A DNA stretch of 64,000 nucleotides, taken from the NCBI GenBank assembly GCA_023423895.1, contig JAFAER010000038.1, forward strand, positions 10,065-74,064, in the 5' to 3' direction. Shown piece by piece: positions 1 to 8,340 of the stretch. The DNA comes from Pseudomonadota bacterium. Its GTDB lineage: Bacteria; Myxococcota_A; Polyangia; Polyangiales; Polyangiaceae. The position numbers and the translations under genes are program-made. The notes below the pieces were generated by a model. The model was not told the origin of the DNA. It made no database searches and saw only the letters and a program-made list of their open reading frames with translations. Positions within the stretch are counted from its first letter, which is position 1. The number at the start of each line of letters is the position of its first letter.

Positions 1-1243
1 CGTACGGGTTGTCGATCTGCCCTGGGTCACCGGTGAGGACGATCTTCGTTCCGTCACCGGAGCGCGTGATGATCGTCTTCACCTCGTGCGGCGTCAGGTT
101 CTGCGCCTCGTCCACGATGATGTACTGCTGCGGGAGCGAGCGGCCACGGATGTACGTCAGCGGCTCGACCTGGAGCTGTCCGCTGTCGAGCAGCTCGGCA
201 TAGGCGCGCGGCCCCTTACGCGTTCCGCTCGAGAAGAGGAACTCGAGGTTGTCGAAGATGGGCTGCATCCAGGGGTTCAGCTTCTCGTCGACGTCGCCCG
301 GCAAGAAGCCGATGTCGCGACCGAGCGGCATCACGGGACGCGAGACGAGCATGCGCGTGTACATGCCGTCCTCGATGGTGCGCTTGAGACCGGCCGCGAG
401 CGCGAGAAGCGTCTTGCCGGTGCCCGCCTTGCCGACGAGCGTGACGAGTCGGATGTTCTCGTCGAGGAGGAGATCGAGCGCGTGGCTCTGCTCCTTGTTG
501 CGCGGACGCACCCCGATCACGCCTTCGCGCGGCGTGCGCAGCGCGACGATCTCCTTCTTCGCGGCGTCGTAGCGGCCGAGCGCCGTGTGCGACGCGTTCG
601 CGCGATCACGGAGCAGGACGCAGATGTTCGCGCTGAGGTACGTCGGCGCCGACTCTTTGTTGCGCTCGCGCTCGCGGTGCTCTCCGCGCTCCGGCTGGAT
701 GAGGTGCGGCGGCGCGGCGAGCTTGCCGTCCTGGAAGAACGAGTCGATCTCGTCGGCGGAGACCTCGAGCTCCATCACGCCCGTCTCGACCCGCTGCGGC
801 TCGACGCGCTGGTTCTCGTAGGTCTCGGCGACCATCCCGAGCGCGTCCGCACGGATGCGGAGGTTCGTGTCCATCGTCACGAAGACGGTCGGACGCCCGC
901 CGTCCTGCTCGCGAATGTCGAACGCGGTCTGCAGGATGGCGTTGTCCATCGCTGCCTTGTCGATCGCGCTCGGGAGCTCCGGGCGCTTGCTGGGGACCGC
1001 GACGGTCAGCGTGCCGCCCGACTTGATCGTGACACCCTTCGAGAGCGCGCCCTGTTCGCGAAGCTCGTCGAGGAGGCGCACGACGTGGCGCGCGTTGCGG
1101 CCGCGCTCCGACCCCTCACGCTTGAACTGATCGACTTCCTCGATGACGTAGATCGGGATGATCACGTTGTTGTCGTCGAAGCGGAAGATCGCGTACGGGT
1201 CGTGAAGCAGGATGTTCGTGTCGAGGACGTAGTTCTTCTTCAT
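1..1243 (-). CDS. PhoH family ATPase with N-terminal PIN domain (3' end outside window)
   Basis: Reading leftward from ATG at 1243, the protein starts MKKNYVLDTNILLHDP, the acidic opening of a PIN nuclease fold. A variable linker (roughly residues 150-220) follows, then a P-loop ATPase with Walker A GKAGTGKT and Walker B IIVDEAQNL. It ends at the window edge in TGDPGQIDNPY, a motif conserved near the PhoH C-terminus, so about 414 residues are visible and probably 30-50 are missing. PIN-PhoH proteins (PhoH2 type) are cytoplasmic ATPases linked to RNA unwinding and cleavage; the cellular substrate is generally unclear. The gene diverges from the next one across about 195 bases in which no clear promoter was found. 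Confidence 0.9.
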   Translation of the reverse strand, partial: MKKNYVLDTNILLHDPYAIFRFDDNNVIIPIYVIEEVDQFKREGSERGRNARHVVRLLDELREQGALSKGVTIKSGGTLTVAVPSKRPELPSAIDKAAMDNAILQTAFDIREQDGGRPTVFVTMDTNLRIRADALGMVAETYENQRVEPQRVETGVMELEVSADEIDSFFQDGKLAAPPHLIQPERGEHRERERNKESAPTYLSANICVLLRDRANASHTALGRYDAAKKEIVALRTPREGVIGVRPRNKEQSHALDLLLDENIRLVTLVGKAGTGKTLLALAAGLKRTIEDGMYTRMLVSRPVMPLGRDIGFLPGDVDEKLNPWMQPIFDNLEFLFSSGTRKGPRAYAELLDSGQLQVEPLTYIRGRSLPQQYIIVDEAQNLTPHEVKTIITRSGDGTKIVLTGDPGQIDNPY

Positions 1244-1438
1244 CCGTTTCCGTCTTCCGCTGGACGAGGCTGTCCCATGTACAGGAGGCCGCGCGCCTCC
1301 ACGTACCCCGAGCTTGCCCCCCGTTGCAAGCGCAGTCGGAAGGAATCCGTGTCTCCGCAAGCCGTTTGAACCGCGGACGGAGCGGAAGAGTGCGTGAATT
1401 TCCGTGGACGCCAAGGATGGTCTACTCTCCCTGACGGC

Positions 1439-2617
1439 ATGAGCCAGCGGCCCGCCATCCGAAAGCGCGCCAGCGCGACAGACCTCGCGGGGCTCCCGCC
1501 GTGGCTCGTCCGAGGCGAACGTCTCCTCATCGAGGCCGTCCGTTCGGTCCGCCTGCTCGGCTCCGTCGTTCCGCGGAACGCGGCTCAGGAGCGGACCAGG
1601 CTGGTCGAGGCGTTCGAGGCCGGACAGGTGGCGTCGCCCCGCTGGTCGTACGCTCGCAGCGATCACAGCGCGCTCCGGAAGGCGCTTGCGCGGGCTTCCC
1701 AGCGCCTCGAAGCCGAGGGGCATCCGGTCGGGCTCTTGTACGCCGAACGCGCCCGCGAGCTCGAAATCGAGGCCGCGCTCGCGAGCGAGGCCGGCACCGG
1801 CGTGCTCGGGGCGCTTGCTCGCGCGCGCTTCCGCTCGGCGAATCCCGCGAAGGCCGGCGAAGCCACGATCCTCGCGCGGAAGTGGATCAACGAAGGCCGC
1901 GAGGCCGCCGAAGCGAGCAGCGGCGAGCTCGTCATGAGCGACGCGGCCGTGCCGGGCTCGCTCCTCACGCGGATGCGCGAAGAGGTCGGACGGCTCTGCC
2001 TTCCCTTCGCGGTCGTGGTCCAACCCTCCCTCGCGGCGCTCGCGGCGACGGGAGAGCGGCACATCCTCATCGCCGCGAACCGTGCATGCACGCGCGACGA
2101 CGTCGAGCGCACGGTCATGCACGAGATCGAAGCGCACGCGATCCCGCGCACCCGCGCGGCGCAGGGGCGCCTCGCCATCTTCCAGATCGGCACCGCGCGC
2201 GGGATCGACGACCAGGAAGGCTTCGCGCTCGTCCTCGAAGAGCGCGGCAACTACCTGTCTCCGAAGCGCAAGCGAGAGCTCGCTGCGCGCCACCTCGCGG
2301 TCGAGGCGATGGACGGCGGCGCACGCTTCCACGAGAACGTGGAGGCGCTCGTGAAGGAGCACGGCCTCTCCGTGCGCGACGCTGTCCTCGTCGCGGAACG
2401 CGCGTACCGCGGCGGTGACGGCACGTCGCCCGGGCTCGGTCGTGAGCGCATCTACCTCGAGGCGTTCCTCCGCGTCGGCGAGCACCTGGCGAAGAAGCCC
2501 ACCGACGAGGGCATCCTCACGAGCGGCCAGATCAGCATCGAGGCGATCTCCACGATCGCCCCGTTCGTCCGCAGGGGGCGCGCGACCGAGCCGCCGCCCG
2601 CCGCCGGGCTCGGCTGA
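1439..2617 (+). CDS. DUF1704 / MATCAP-type zinc metallopeptidase
   Basis: About 392 residues. The zinc site is the unusual HExxxH form: H228-E229-I-E-A-H233, followed by a candidate third ligand E260 in DDQEGFA. This arrangement characterises DUF1704, the family that includes the eukaryotic tubulin tyrosine carboxypeptidases MATCAP/KIAA0895. Bacterial members have no established substrate, so a carboxypeptidase role is only inferred. No signal peptide is visible, so the protein is probably cytoplasmic. A GTG 45 bases upstream could extend the N-terminus; the ATG was preferred because the conserved-looking part begins after it, but neither start has a convincing ribosome site. The gene converges on a lipoprotein gene 30 bases away. 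Confidence 0.8.
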   Translation: MSQRPAIRKRASATDLAGLPPWLVRGERLLIEAVRSVRLLGSVVPRNAAQERTRLVEAFEAGQVASPRWSYARSDHSALRKALARASQRLEAEGHPVGLLYAERARELEIEAALASEAGTGVLGALARARFRSANPAKAGEATILARKWINEGREAAEASSGELVMSDAAVPGSLLTRMREEVGRLCLPFAVVVQPSLAALAATGERHILIAANRACTRDDVERTVMHEIEAHAIPRTRAAQGRLAIFQIGTARGIDDQEGFALVLEERGNYLSPKRKRELAARHLAVEAMDGGARFHENVEALVKEHGLSVRDAVLVAERAYRGGDGTSPGLGRERIYLEAFLRVGEHLAKKPTDEGILTSGQISIEAISTIAPFVRRGRATEPPPAAGLG

Positions 2618-2647
2618 TCGCCTCCGGAACGGTAAGCGAACCGCCGG

Positions 2648-3685
2648 TCAGCCGCCTGCGCCCGGCTCGGGCGTGCAGACGTGTTTCGAGTCGCCCGAGC
2701 CGACGCCGGCGACGCGCGCGCACTGGTAGCCGCTACGACACGTCGGCGCCTGAGGATTGCAGACCTGCAGGCAATACCCGCCGTCCGGGAACTTCGCGCA
2801 GAAGCTCTCGGGTCGAGTCGGCTCGGTGGGGCACTGCCCGTCGCAGGCCACGGTGCAGAGCCCGTCCGGGTAGTTGTCGGCGCAGATGGCACCGTCGACG
2901 GCGCTGCACATCGCTTCGGTCTGGCACGCCTCGCCGATCCAGTGTCCGTCGGTGAACCCGAGCGGCCCCACGTAGTCGAGCGCGAGCGCATAGAGGTTCC
3001 AGACGTTCCAGAAGATCCACGTACCGCCGGGCTGCCCTTCGTTGACCCGAGGCGTGCGGTCGTAGAGAGCGGCCGTCGCGTCGTTTGCGGGCGTGACCTT
3101 CAGGTTGTCGAGCGTCGTGCTGACGATGTCGGGCCCCCACCCGGACGTCGTCTGGTCGTTCGCCTTGATCTCGTCGATCGCCGTCCGCAACGCGCGGCCG
3201 AGGCAGTCGACCTGCCGATCGAAGCCGGCGAACGCAGGCAAGCAGCTGTTCGCCTGGAGGCAGCCGCAACGGAAGACGTATTCGACGCGGTCGGGCGGGA
3301 ACGGGTAATTCCGCTCGCCGACGAGGCCCTGCGTGATCTGCGCGTACACGAGGAAGACGAGCGGGTTGATCCGGTACTGGCGCGCCGCGCTGATGATGGC
3401 GTCGGCCGCGCGGACACCGTTCGACTGGTACGTCCCGAGGAAGCTCGGTCGTTGGTACGGCGTCTTCCCGAGAAAACGCTGGATGGTGGCGACGTCGAGC
3501 GTCTCGCTGTCCGTGAAGGAGGCCGGGTCGACCACCGAGTTGCGGTCGAACTCGAGGACCTCTCCCTCCGGCTGTTGCAAATCGAGCGGCTGGAACACCG
3601 TGGCCGTCTCGTCCTCGCCGCACGCCGAGACGACGATCGCGCCGGCGAGCGAGACGAAGAGCAAGAGGCCGCGGAGGCTCGACAT
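2648..3685 (-). CDS. Cysteine-rich secreted lipoprotein, function unknown
   Basis: About 345 residues, starting MSSLRGLLLFVSLAG with a lipobox ending VVSAC, so an exported lipid-anchored protein is expected. A TTG 42 bases upstream would add residues ahead of the signal peptide and is less likely. The central part (ADAIISAARQYRINPLVFLVYAQ) resembles the helical start of lysozyme-like or glucosaminidase folds, but no catalytic set could be confirmed. The C-terminal 100 residues hold many paired cysteines (for example CDGQC, CNPQAPTC, CRSGYQC), typical of disulfide-rich modules on myxobacterial surface proteins. Function is not recognised. Confidence 0.75.
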   Translation of the reverse strand: MSSLRGLLLFVSLAGAIVVSACGEDETATVFQPLDLQQPEGEVLEFDRNSVVDPASFTDSETLDVATIQRFLGKTPYQRPSFLGTYQSNGVRAADAIISAARQYRINPLVFLVYAQITQGLVGERNYPFPPDRVEYVFRCGCLQANSCLPAFAGFDRQVDCLGRALRTAIDEIKANDQTTSGWGPDIVSTTLDNLKVTPANDATAALYDRTPRVNEGQPGGTWIFWNVWNLYALALDYVGPLGFTDGHWIGEACQTEAMCSAVDGAICADNYPDGLCTVACDGQCPTEPTRPESFCAKFPDGGYCLQVCNPQAPTCRSGYQCARVAGVGSGDSKHVCTPEPGAGG

Positions 3686-3860
3686 ACGACGTAGTGCAGC
3701 ATGCCGCGGGATCGGCGAGGATGCCAATACCTCGAAGGAGATGTGCTCTGCCGCGCCCGCCGCGCCGCCGCAAGCCGAGCTACGCTGGAGCTCGGACCGG
3801 CGGCGGGAGTCCGGCCGAGACGAAAGCCGGCGAGAGCAGCCAGGTCGGCCGCCCTCGCCC

Positions 3861-3926
3861 GAAGAGTACGTTCAAAGAGCACGTTCAAAGAGTACGTTCG
3901 AAGAGTACGTTCGAAGAGGTACGTTC
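3861..3926. repeat. 13-bp tandem repeat array
   Basis: Four 13-bp units of the form GAAGAGTACGTTC (or AAAGAGCACGTTC) run head to tail, followed by a 14-bp unit carrying one extra G and a partial unit. The array lies between the start of the lipoprotein gene and the 3' end of the beta-propeller gene. Successive units create TTCGAA and ACGT palindromes at regular spacing. It does not fit any coding frame that makes sense and looks like a slippage-prone intergenic array. Confidence 0.85.
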
Positions 3927-3945
3927 GAAGACGTGCCTCAGTAGC

Positions 3946-6900
3946 TCAGTAGGCGATGGTCTGGAGCCCCCATTCGCGAAGTGAGGCGATCGCGCGGGTG
4001 TCGTTCATGAGAACATGCGCGATCGACCCGTCACCGCGGACGGTGGCCTGGCCGAGGAGCACCGGCGCCGGCTTCGCCGTGTCGTAGATGGCGAGACCAC
4101 CGGGCGTGGAGAGCGCGACCTTCGTGCCGTGCGCCGCCAGCGGCCACTCGGCGTCGCCGATCATCTCGCTCACGATCGCGAGCTCGCCTGCGCGGACACC
4201 GCCGATCGCCCAGAGGCCTCCGTCCTCGAGGACCTTCGGTGGCTGATCGCTCCCGGGCTCCCGGTACTGCGACTGCTCGTACGTCTTGTATCGCGTGACG
4301 TAGATGCGATCGTCCGCGACCTGCACGCCGGCGATGTTCTGCGCCGGAAGCGTCATCACCTGACGAAGCGCGACCTTCGTGTTCTCGACGTCCGTGAGCG
4401 TGAGGTCGCGCATCACTCGGATGCACTGCTCTTGCTCGCTGTCGTACCAGGCGTCGGAGCCGAGCTTCGTGTAGCAATTGTCGGAGCCCGGTCGCAGGTG
4501 AGTACGTGCCTGGCTCGCAGGCTCCGCGAGTGAGACAAGCAACGTGCGATAGTCCGCCGTCACGAAGCGGCTCGACGCTTCGTCCGCGAGGACCAGCGAT
4601 CCCGGCGTGTTGATCGAGGGGAGGAGCGACGGTGTCGGGCCGTTCAAGTCGACGCGGTCGACGAAGAAGCGGACCTTGCCTGGGTTCCTCGTCGACGGCT
4701 GCCAACGCGACGTGAGCACCGTCCCCTTGTAGACATGCAACGGCGCCGTCCCGAGGCTGCCCGGGAGGTCGATGGCATGGGTCTTCGGCGCCGTCGGTGA
4801 TGCGAAGTCGACCACGTGCAGCCGGCGACGGACCTCCGGCGGCGACGCCGGCTCCCCCTTCTTCGAGCCGCTCCGGCTCGGCTCGTAGCGGGTCTCGATG
4901 TAAGCGAGCTTCGCTCCGTGCTGCACGACCGCCTCTCCGGCACCGACGACCGCACCGTTCAGCGCCCCGTAGTAGGACCAGAGATCGCGCCCGTCCGCGA
5001 AGCCGCCGTTCAGCGCCCAATATCCGTCACGCGGCATGAAGTGCTCCGTGAAGAGCACCTCCGTCTTCCCCGCGATGAAGGGCTTCAGCGGGTTCGATAC
5101 GTCGATCGCCGCGGCGATCAGCTTTCCGCTCCGGACGCCCGCATCGATCGTGAACACGGGGACCGTGACGTAGACCTTGTTGCCATCGGCGTCGCCGAAG
5201 AGCCGGGCCGCGTACCAGGACGCCCAGCCTGTCCCGCCGGAGCAGTGGGTCTGGCTCGCCGGCGCGAGCGAGGCGAGCGAGAGCTTGCCCGTGACCTCGG
5301 CGTCGTCGGCGTTCGCCTTCGGCGTGATCGAGAGCATCACCTCCTCGCTCCACCAATCGTTCGTGATGCTGGCGACGTGATCCGGCAGCTCCGCGAGCCG
5401 ATAGGCCGGACTCGAGAGATCGAGCTCGTGTCTCTTGACCGGCGCGTCACGCGACGCGATGTCGAACGTGGTGACGTTGCGGTCGGACATCGCCAGCAGA
5501 CGCCCCTTCGCGACGAACGCGCGGCGCGGCATCCCCCACTGAGGCGCGAGCCCACGCAACGTGAGGTCGTCGTGGCCGTAGTCGATGAGCTGGATCCCGC
5601 TCTGCGGCTGCTCGCACCTGTCGTGGATCCACTGCCCATGGCTGGCGAACGGCACGAGGATCATGCCCGCGTCGTCGAGAACGCGGACGGATTTGTGGAT
5701 GCGGTCCTGGTCTTCCGCGACCTCCGCCCAGCCCGTTCCGAAGGAGACTCGCCTCAGCATCGTCGGCTTCGAAAGGTCGCTGACGTCGAAGAGCGATACG
5801 GCGAGCTTGGCGCTCTGGGTCGTACCGTCGTAGCCGAAGCCGATGAGCCGATCGCCGCGCGGCTCCATGTGGAAGATCCAGCCCGGCATCTCGAGGTCGC
5901 CTGCCTGCCTCGGCGACGCCGGGTCCGACAGATCGATGGTGAAGAGCGGGTCGGTGCGCTCCACCGTGATCGCGTACCCGCGCTCGCCGTCGAAGCGAAC
6001 GCTGCGGAGCTGCTCCGGCTTGGGCAGGATCAGCTCCGTCGAGCCGAGCGGCGTGATGTGCGTGGAGCTCGTGACCGCGAAGGTCTGGACCTTCGGGTTG
6101 ATCTGCCCGTTCGTCCCGCCCCAGCCGTTGCCGAACTGGCTGACCACGCGAAGCACGCCGTCGTGCTCGTCCATCTGCCAGCGGCTCTCGATCCGCCCGG
6201 CGACGGCGATGTCGGCGCCCTTCCTCAACTTGCCGCTCGGATCGGTGATGTCGACGACCTGGATGACCGAGCCTGCGTTCGACGAGGGGCTGCTTGCACC
6301 GCCCCTACCCCACTCTGGCCCGCCGATGTACAGGCGCTGGTCGGTCGCGCTGACGCTGCGCTTCCACGACCAGTAGTTCCGATCCGGCGACGCGTAGACG
6401 AGCTGGTCGCGTTTCTCGATGGCGCCTCGGATGGCGAAGCTCGTGACGATCGTCGCCGGCTTGTCCTGACATCTGAAGCAGCGGCCGTCTTCGTAGGTGA
6501 CGACGTACGCAGCGTCACCGACCACACGCGAGTCGGCGATCGTTCCGGGCACGTCGAAGTGGGAGAGCTCGATGATCTTCGTGGGGTTCGACACGTCGAA
6601 CGAGAGGAGCTCGCTCGTCTGCACCCACTGCCCGTAGGCGCTGCCTGCGTTCGGCATCCACCGACCGAACTCGTTCAGCATCACGAACGCGCGGCCGTCC
6701 CGCACGTACATCTCGAAAGGCACGCCGTCGATGCGCTTGCGGCCGAGCAGCTTCATCCGATCGGGATTCGTGATGTCGACGATCGCGAGGCCGCCGTAGC
6801 GCGAGAGCGCGTAGAGGCGGTCGCCGTCCACCTTGATGACGTCCGCTTCCTGGACGACGCGCGCGGCTGCCGCGTCGAGCGCGTTGTTGCCTCCCGATGT

Positions 6901-7221
6901 GTTCGCGACATTCGAGTTGGAGGCGCTGTTCGCGACGAAGCTGCGGTTCGAGAGCCAGGCGCGGCGGGTCCGGTCTGCGAGGCTCCCGCCCGTCGGGTCG
7001 TCGGACTCGAAGCCGTTGTCGACCTCGATGAAGGCGGTAGCCCGATCCTCACCTTCCGCAGCGGCGTTCTCGTCGCCACTGCCGCCGCTGTTTCCGGCGC
7101 CGCGTTCGGTGCCGCTGCCGCTCCCAGTGGCAGCGACGTTACCGCTGCCGCTGGAGCATCCGATGACGAGTGCGACGCCGGACAGCGACGCCGCGCGCAA
7201 GAAAAGGGAATGAAAACGCAT
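3946..7221 (-). CDS. Giant beta-propeller lipoprotein (Beta_propel/PF09826-like), copy 1
   Basis: 1091 residues. A signal peptide with lipobox LVIGCSS is followed by a Gly/Ser/Ala-rich spacer and then VVQEADVIKVDGDRLYALSRYG, which matches the opening blade of the secreted C-terminal beta-propeller family. Repeated blades of the type 'GLAIVDITNP...LLG' and 'LLSFDVSNP' continue to the C-terminus, so the mature protein is probably one or two large surface propellers. GGAGG lies 5 bases before the ATG. A close paralogue sits just upstream in the same orientation; most positions of the two match by eye after the divergent N-terminal spacers. Function is unknown: some family members are surface proteins or protease-like regulators. 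Confidence 0.85.
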   Translation of the reverse strand: MRFHSLFLRAASLSGVALVIGCSSGSGNVAATGSGSGTERGAGNSGGSGDENAAAEGEDRATAFIEVDNGFESDDPTGGSLADRTRRAWLSNRSFVANSASNSNVANTSGGNNALDAAAARVVQEADVIKVDGDRLYALSRYGGLAIVDITNPDRMKLLGRKRIDGVPFEMYVRDGRAFVMLNEFGRWMPNAGSAYGQWVQTSELLSFDVSNPTKIIELSHFDVPGTIADSRVVGDAAYVVTYEDGRCFRCQDKPATIVTSFAIRGAIEKRDQLVYASPDRNYWSWKRSVSATDQRLYIGGPEWGRGGASSPSSNAGSVIQVVDITDPSGKLRKGADIAVAGRIESRWQMDEHDGVLRVVSQFGNGWGGTNGQINPKVQTFAVTSSTHITPLGSTELILPKPEQLRSVRFDGERGYAITVERTDPLFTIDLSDPASPRQAGDLEMPGWIFHMEPRGDRLIGFGYDGTTQSAKLAVSLFDVSDLSKPTMLRRVSFGTGWAEVAEDQDRIHKSVRVLDDAGMILVPFASHGQWIHDRCEQPQSGIQLIDYGHDDLTLRGLAPQWGMPRRAFVAKGRLLAMSDRNVTTFDIASRDAPVKRHELDLSSPAYRLAELPDHVASITNDWWSEEVMLSITPKANADDAEVTGKLSLASLAPASQTHCSGGTGWASWYAARLFGDADGNKVYVTVPVFTIDAGVRSGKLIAAAIDVSNPLKPFIAGKTEVLFTEHFMPRDGYWALNGGFADGRDLWSYYGALNGAVVGAGEAVVQHGAKLAYIETRYEPSRSGSKKGEPASPPEVRRRLHVVDFASPTAPKTHAIDLPGSLGTAPLHVYKGTVLTSRWQPSTRNPGKVRFFVDRVDLNGPTPSLLPSINTPGSLVLADEASSRFVTADYRTLLVSLAEPASQARTHLRPGSDNCYTKLGSDAWYDSEQEQCIRVMRDLTLTDVENTKVALRQVMTLPAQNIAGVQVADDRIYVTRYKTYEQSQYREPGSDQPPKVLEDGGLWAIGGVRAGELAIVSEMIGDAEWPLAAHGTKVALSTPGGLAIYDTAKPAPVLLGQATVRGDGSIAHVLMNDTRAIASLREWGLQTIAY

Positions 7222-7390
7222 GAAGTCCTCCGCAAGGCAAAAGCTGGCGGCGGGCGCGGTGCACGCCCGGTGCCTGCCGGTCCTCGCGGAGGCGTTCTGC
7301 GCAGCGCTGCCCCGGACGGCGGACGGCGATCGACGACGTCATCGTCTTCGGATCGCGTCCGCAGCGGAGGCCTGCGCTCGACGTGCGAGC

Positions 7391-8122
7391 TCAGCTCGCG
7401 TCGTCTTCGTCCGGCTCGCCCTCGTCCTCGTCCTCGGCCTCGCCCTCGCCCTCGTCCTCGCCCTCGTCCTCGCCCTCGCCCTCGCCCTCGCCCTCGCCTT
7501 CGTCGTCGTCCTCCTCGGCCTCGCCCGCCTTCGGCTCGAAGACGAGCCGCCCGTCGAAGTTCGACTCGGAGAGCGCCTTCGGAAGCGCGGCATACTCCGC
7601 GGGGACCTCGCCGATGTCCTTGCCGCGCTCGAGCGCGCCGAGCTCCTGCGCGAGCCATACGTCGAAGGGCACGAAGCCGCCGATCCTGGCCTTGCCCGAC
7701 TCGTACGCGAGCTGAAGCACAGGGTACTCCCCCGCTTCGTCGACCTCACCGATGTAGAGGCACGCCGGCCGCGAGAGGTCCTCGGCGCCGAACGCGACGA
7801 CATCCTCACCGAGGAGCTCGTAGGCTTCCGCGAACGCCGGCACTGCCTCTTCGCCGAAGGCCTCCTCGACGATGTCCTCGAGCGAGACCGACTCGATCTC
7901 GGCCTCCTCGTCGTCGTAGTCGATCCCGATCCACGCGGTGTCCGCGACGAACAGCTCCTTCAGCGCCGGCGACAGGGACTCGCCATTCGGCAGCTTCATC
8001 TTGCGTGCAAGCGACGACGGCATGGGCTCCGGCGCAGCAAGCACACGCTCCTTCCCGACCTCGAGCGCTTTCTTCACCAACTTCGCTCCGCGGAGCGGAC
8101 CGGACTCTTTCTTGGATGCCAT
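7391..8122 (-). CDS. SUKH/SMI1-KNR4-like protein with acidic tail
   Basis: 243 residues from ATG (MASKKESGPL). Residues about 40-190 resemble the SMI1/KNR4 (SUKH) fold: LPNGESLSPALKELF, then IGIDYDDEE, then a late segment ending FVPFDVWLAQEL. The last 50 residues are almost entirely Glu, Asp and Gly, encoded by a six-base repeat. SUKH proteins often act as immunity proteins to toxins or as adaptors; here no toxin is adjacent, because both neighbours are beta-propeller lipoproteins. The longer open frame upstream is Arg-rich and rejected as non-coding. Family assignment is tentative. Confidence 0.6.
   Translation of the reverse strand: MASKKESGPLRGAKLVKKALEVGKERVLAAPEPMPSSLARKMKLPNGESLSPALKELFVADTAWIGIDYDDEEAEIESVSLEDIVEEAFGEEAVPAFAEAYELLGEDVVAFGAEDLSRPACLYIGEVDEAGEYPVLQLAYESGKARIGGFVPFDVWLAQELGALERGKDIGEVPAEYAALPKALSESNFDGRLVFEPKAGEAEEDDDEGEGEGEGEGEDEGEDEGEGEAEDEDEGEPDEDDAS
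7424..7505. repeat. Six-base simple repeat encoding the acidic tail
   Basis: Imperfect GCCCTC/GTCCTC hexamers on the plus strand encode Gly-Glu/Asp-Glu runs at the C-terminus of the SUKH-like protein. The number of units could vary in frame without breaking the gene. Confidence 0.85.
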
Positions 8123-8244
8123 GGACCGCGCAGGGTGCGGGCGCTGCCGCGCGAGGTCAATGCGACCGCGGTGCGAGTGCCGGATCCGATGCTCGGACGT
8201 ACAGCCCGCCACGCGTTCTCGTCCGGCCACCCCAAAAGGCAAGC

Positions 8245-8274
8245 GGCGAGAAAGGCGTCGAAGCCTCTCTCGCC
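8245..8274 (-). terminator. Putative intrinsic terminator after beta-propeller copy 2
   Basis: A 12-bp stem with a single mismatch (arms GGCGAGAAAGGC and GCCTCTCTCGCC, six-base loop GTCGAA) lies about 70 bases beyond the stop codon of the upstream beta-propeller gene. Read leftward, the stem is followed within a few bases by TTTT. This is a stem-loop plus short U-run as expected for an intrinsic terminator, although the U-run is short. Confidence 0.5.
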
Positions 8275-8340
8275 GCCGCCGCCGCCGCCGCTCGCCGCTC
8301 GCCGCTCGGCGCGCTGGCCCGGTCGGGTGGCCCGGTCGGG

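Noticed and set aside
3934..3957. tRNA-like 5' start (CTCAGTAGCTCAGTAGG) near the end of the first beta-propeller gene
   Set aside because: Resembles a D-arm, but no acceptor pairing, anticodon arm or TTC arm follows, and the bases overlap a coding end.
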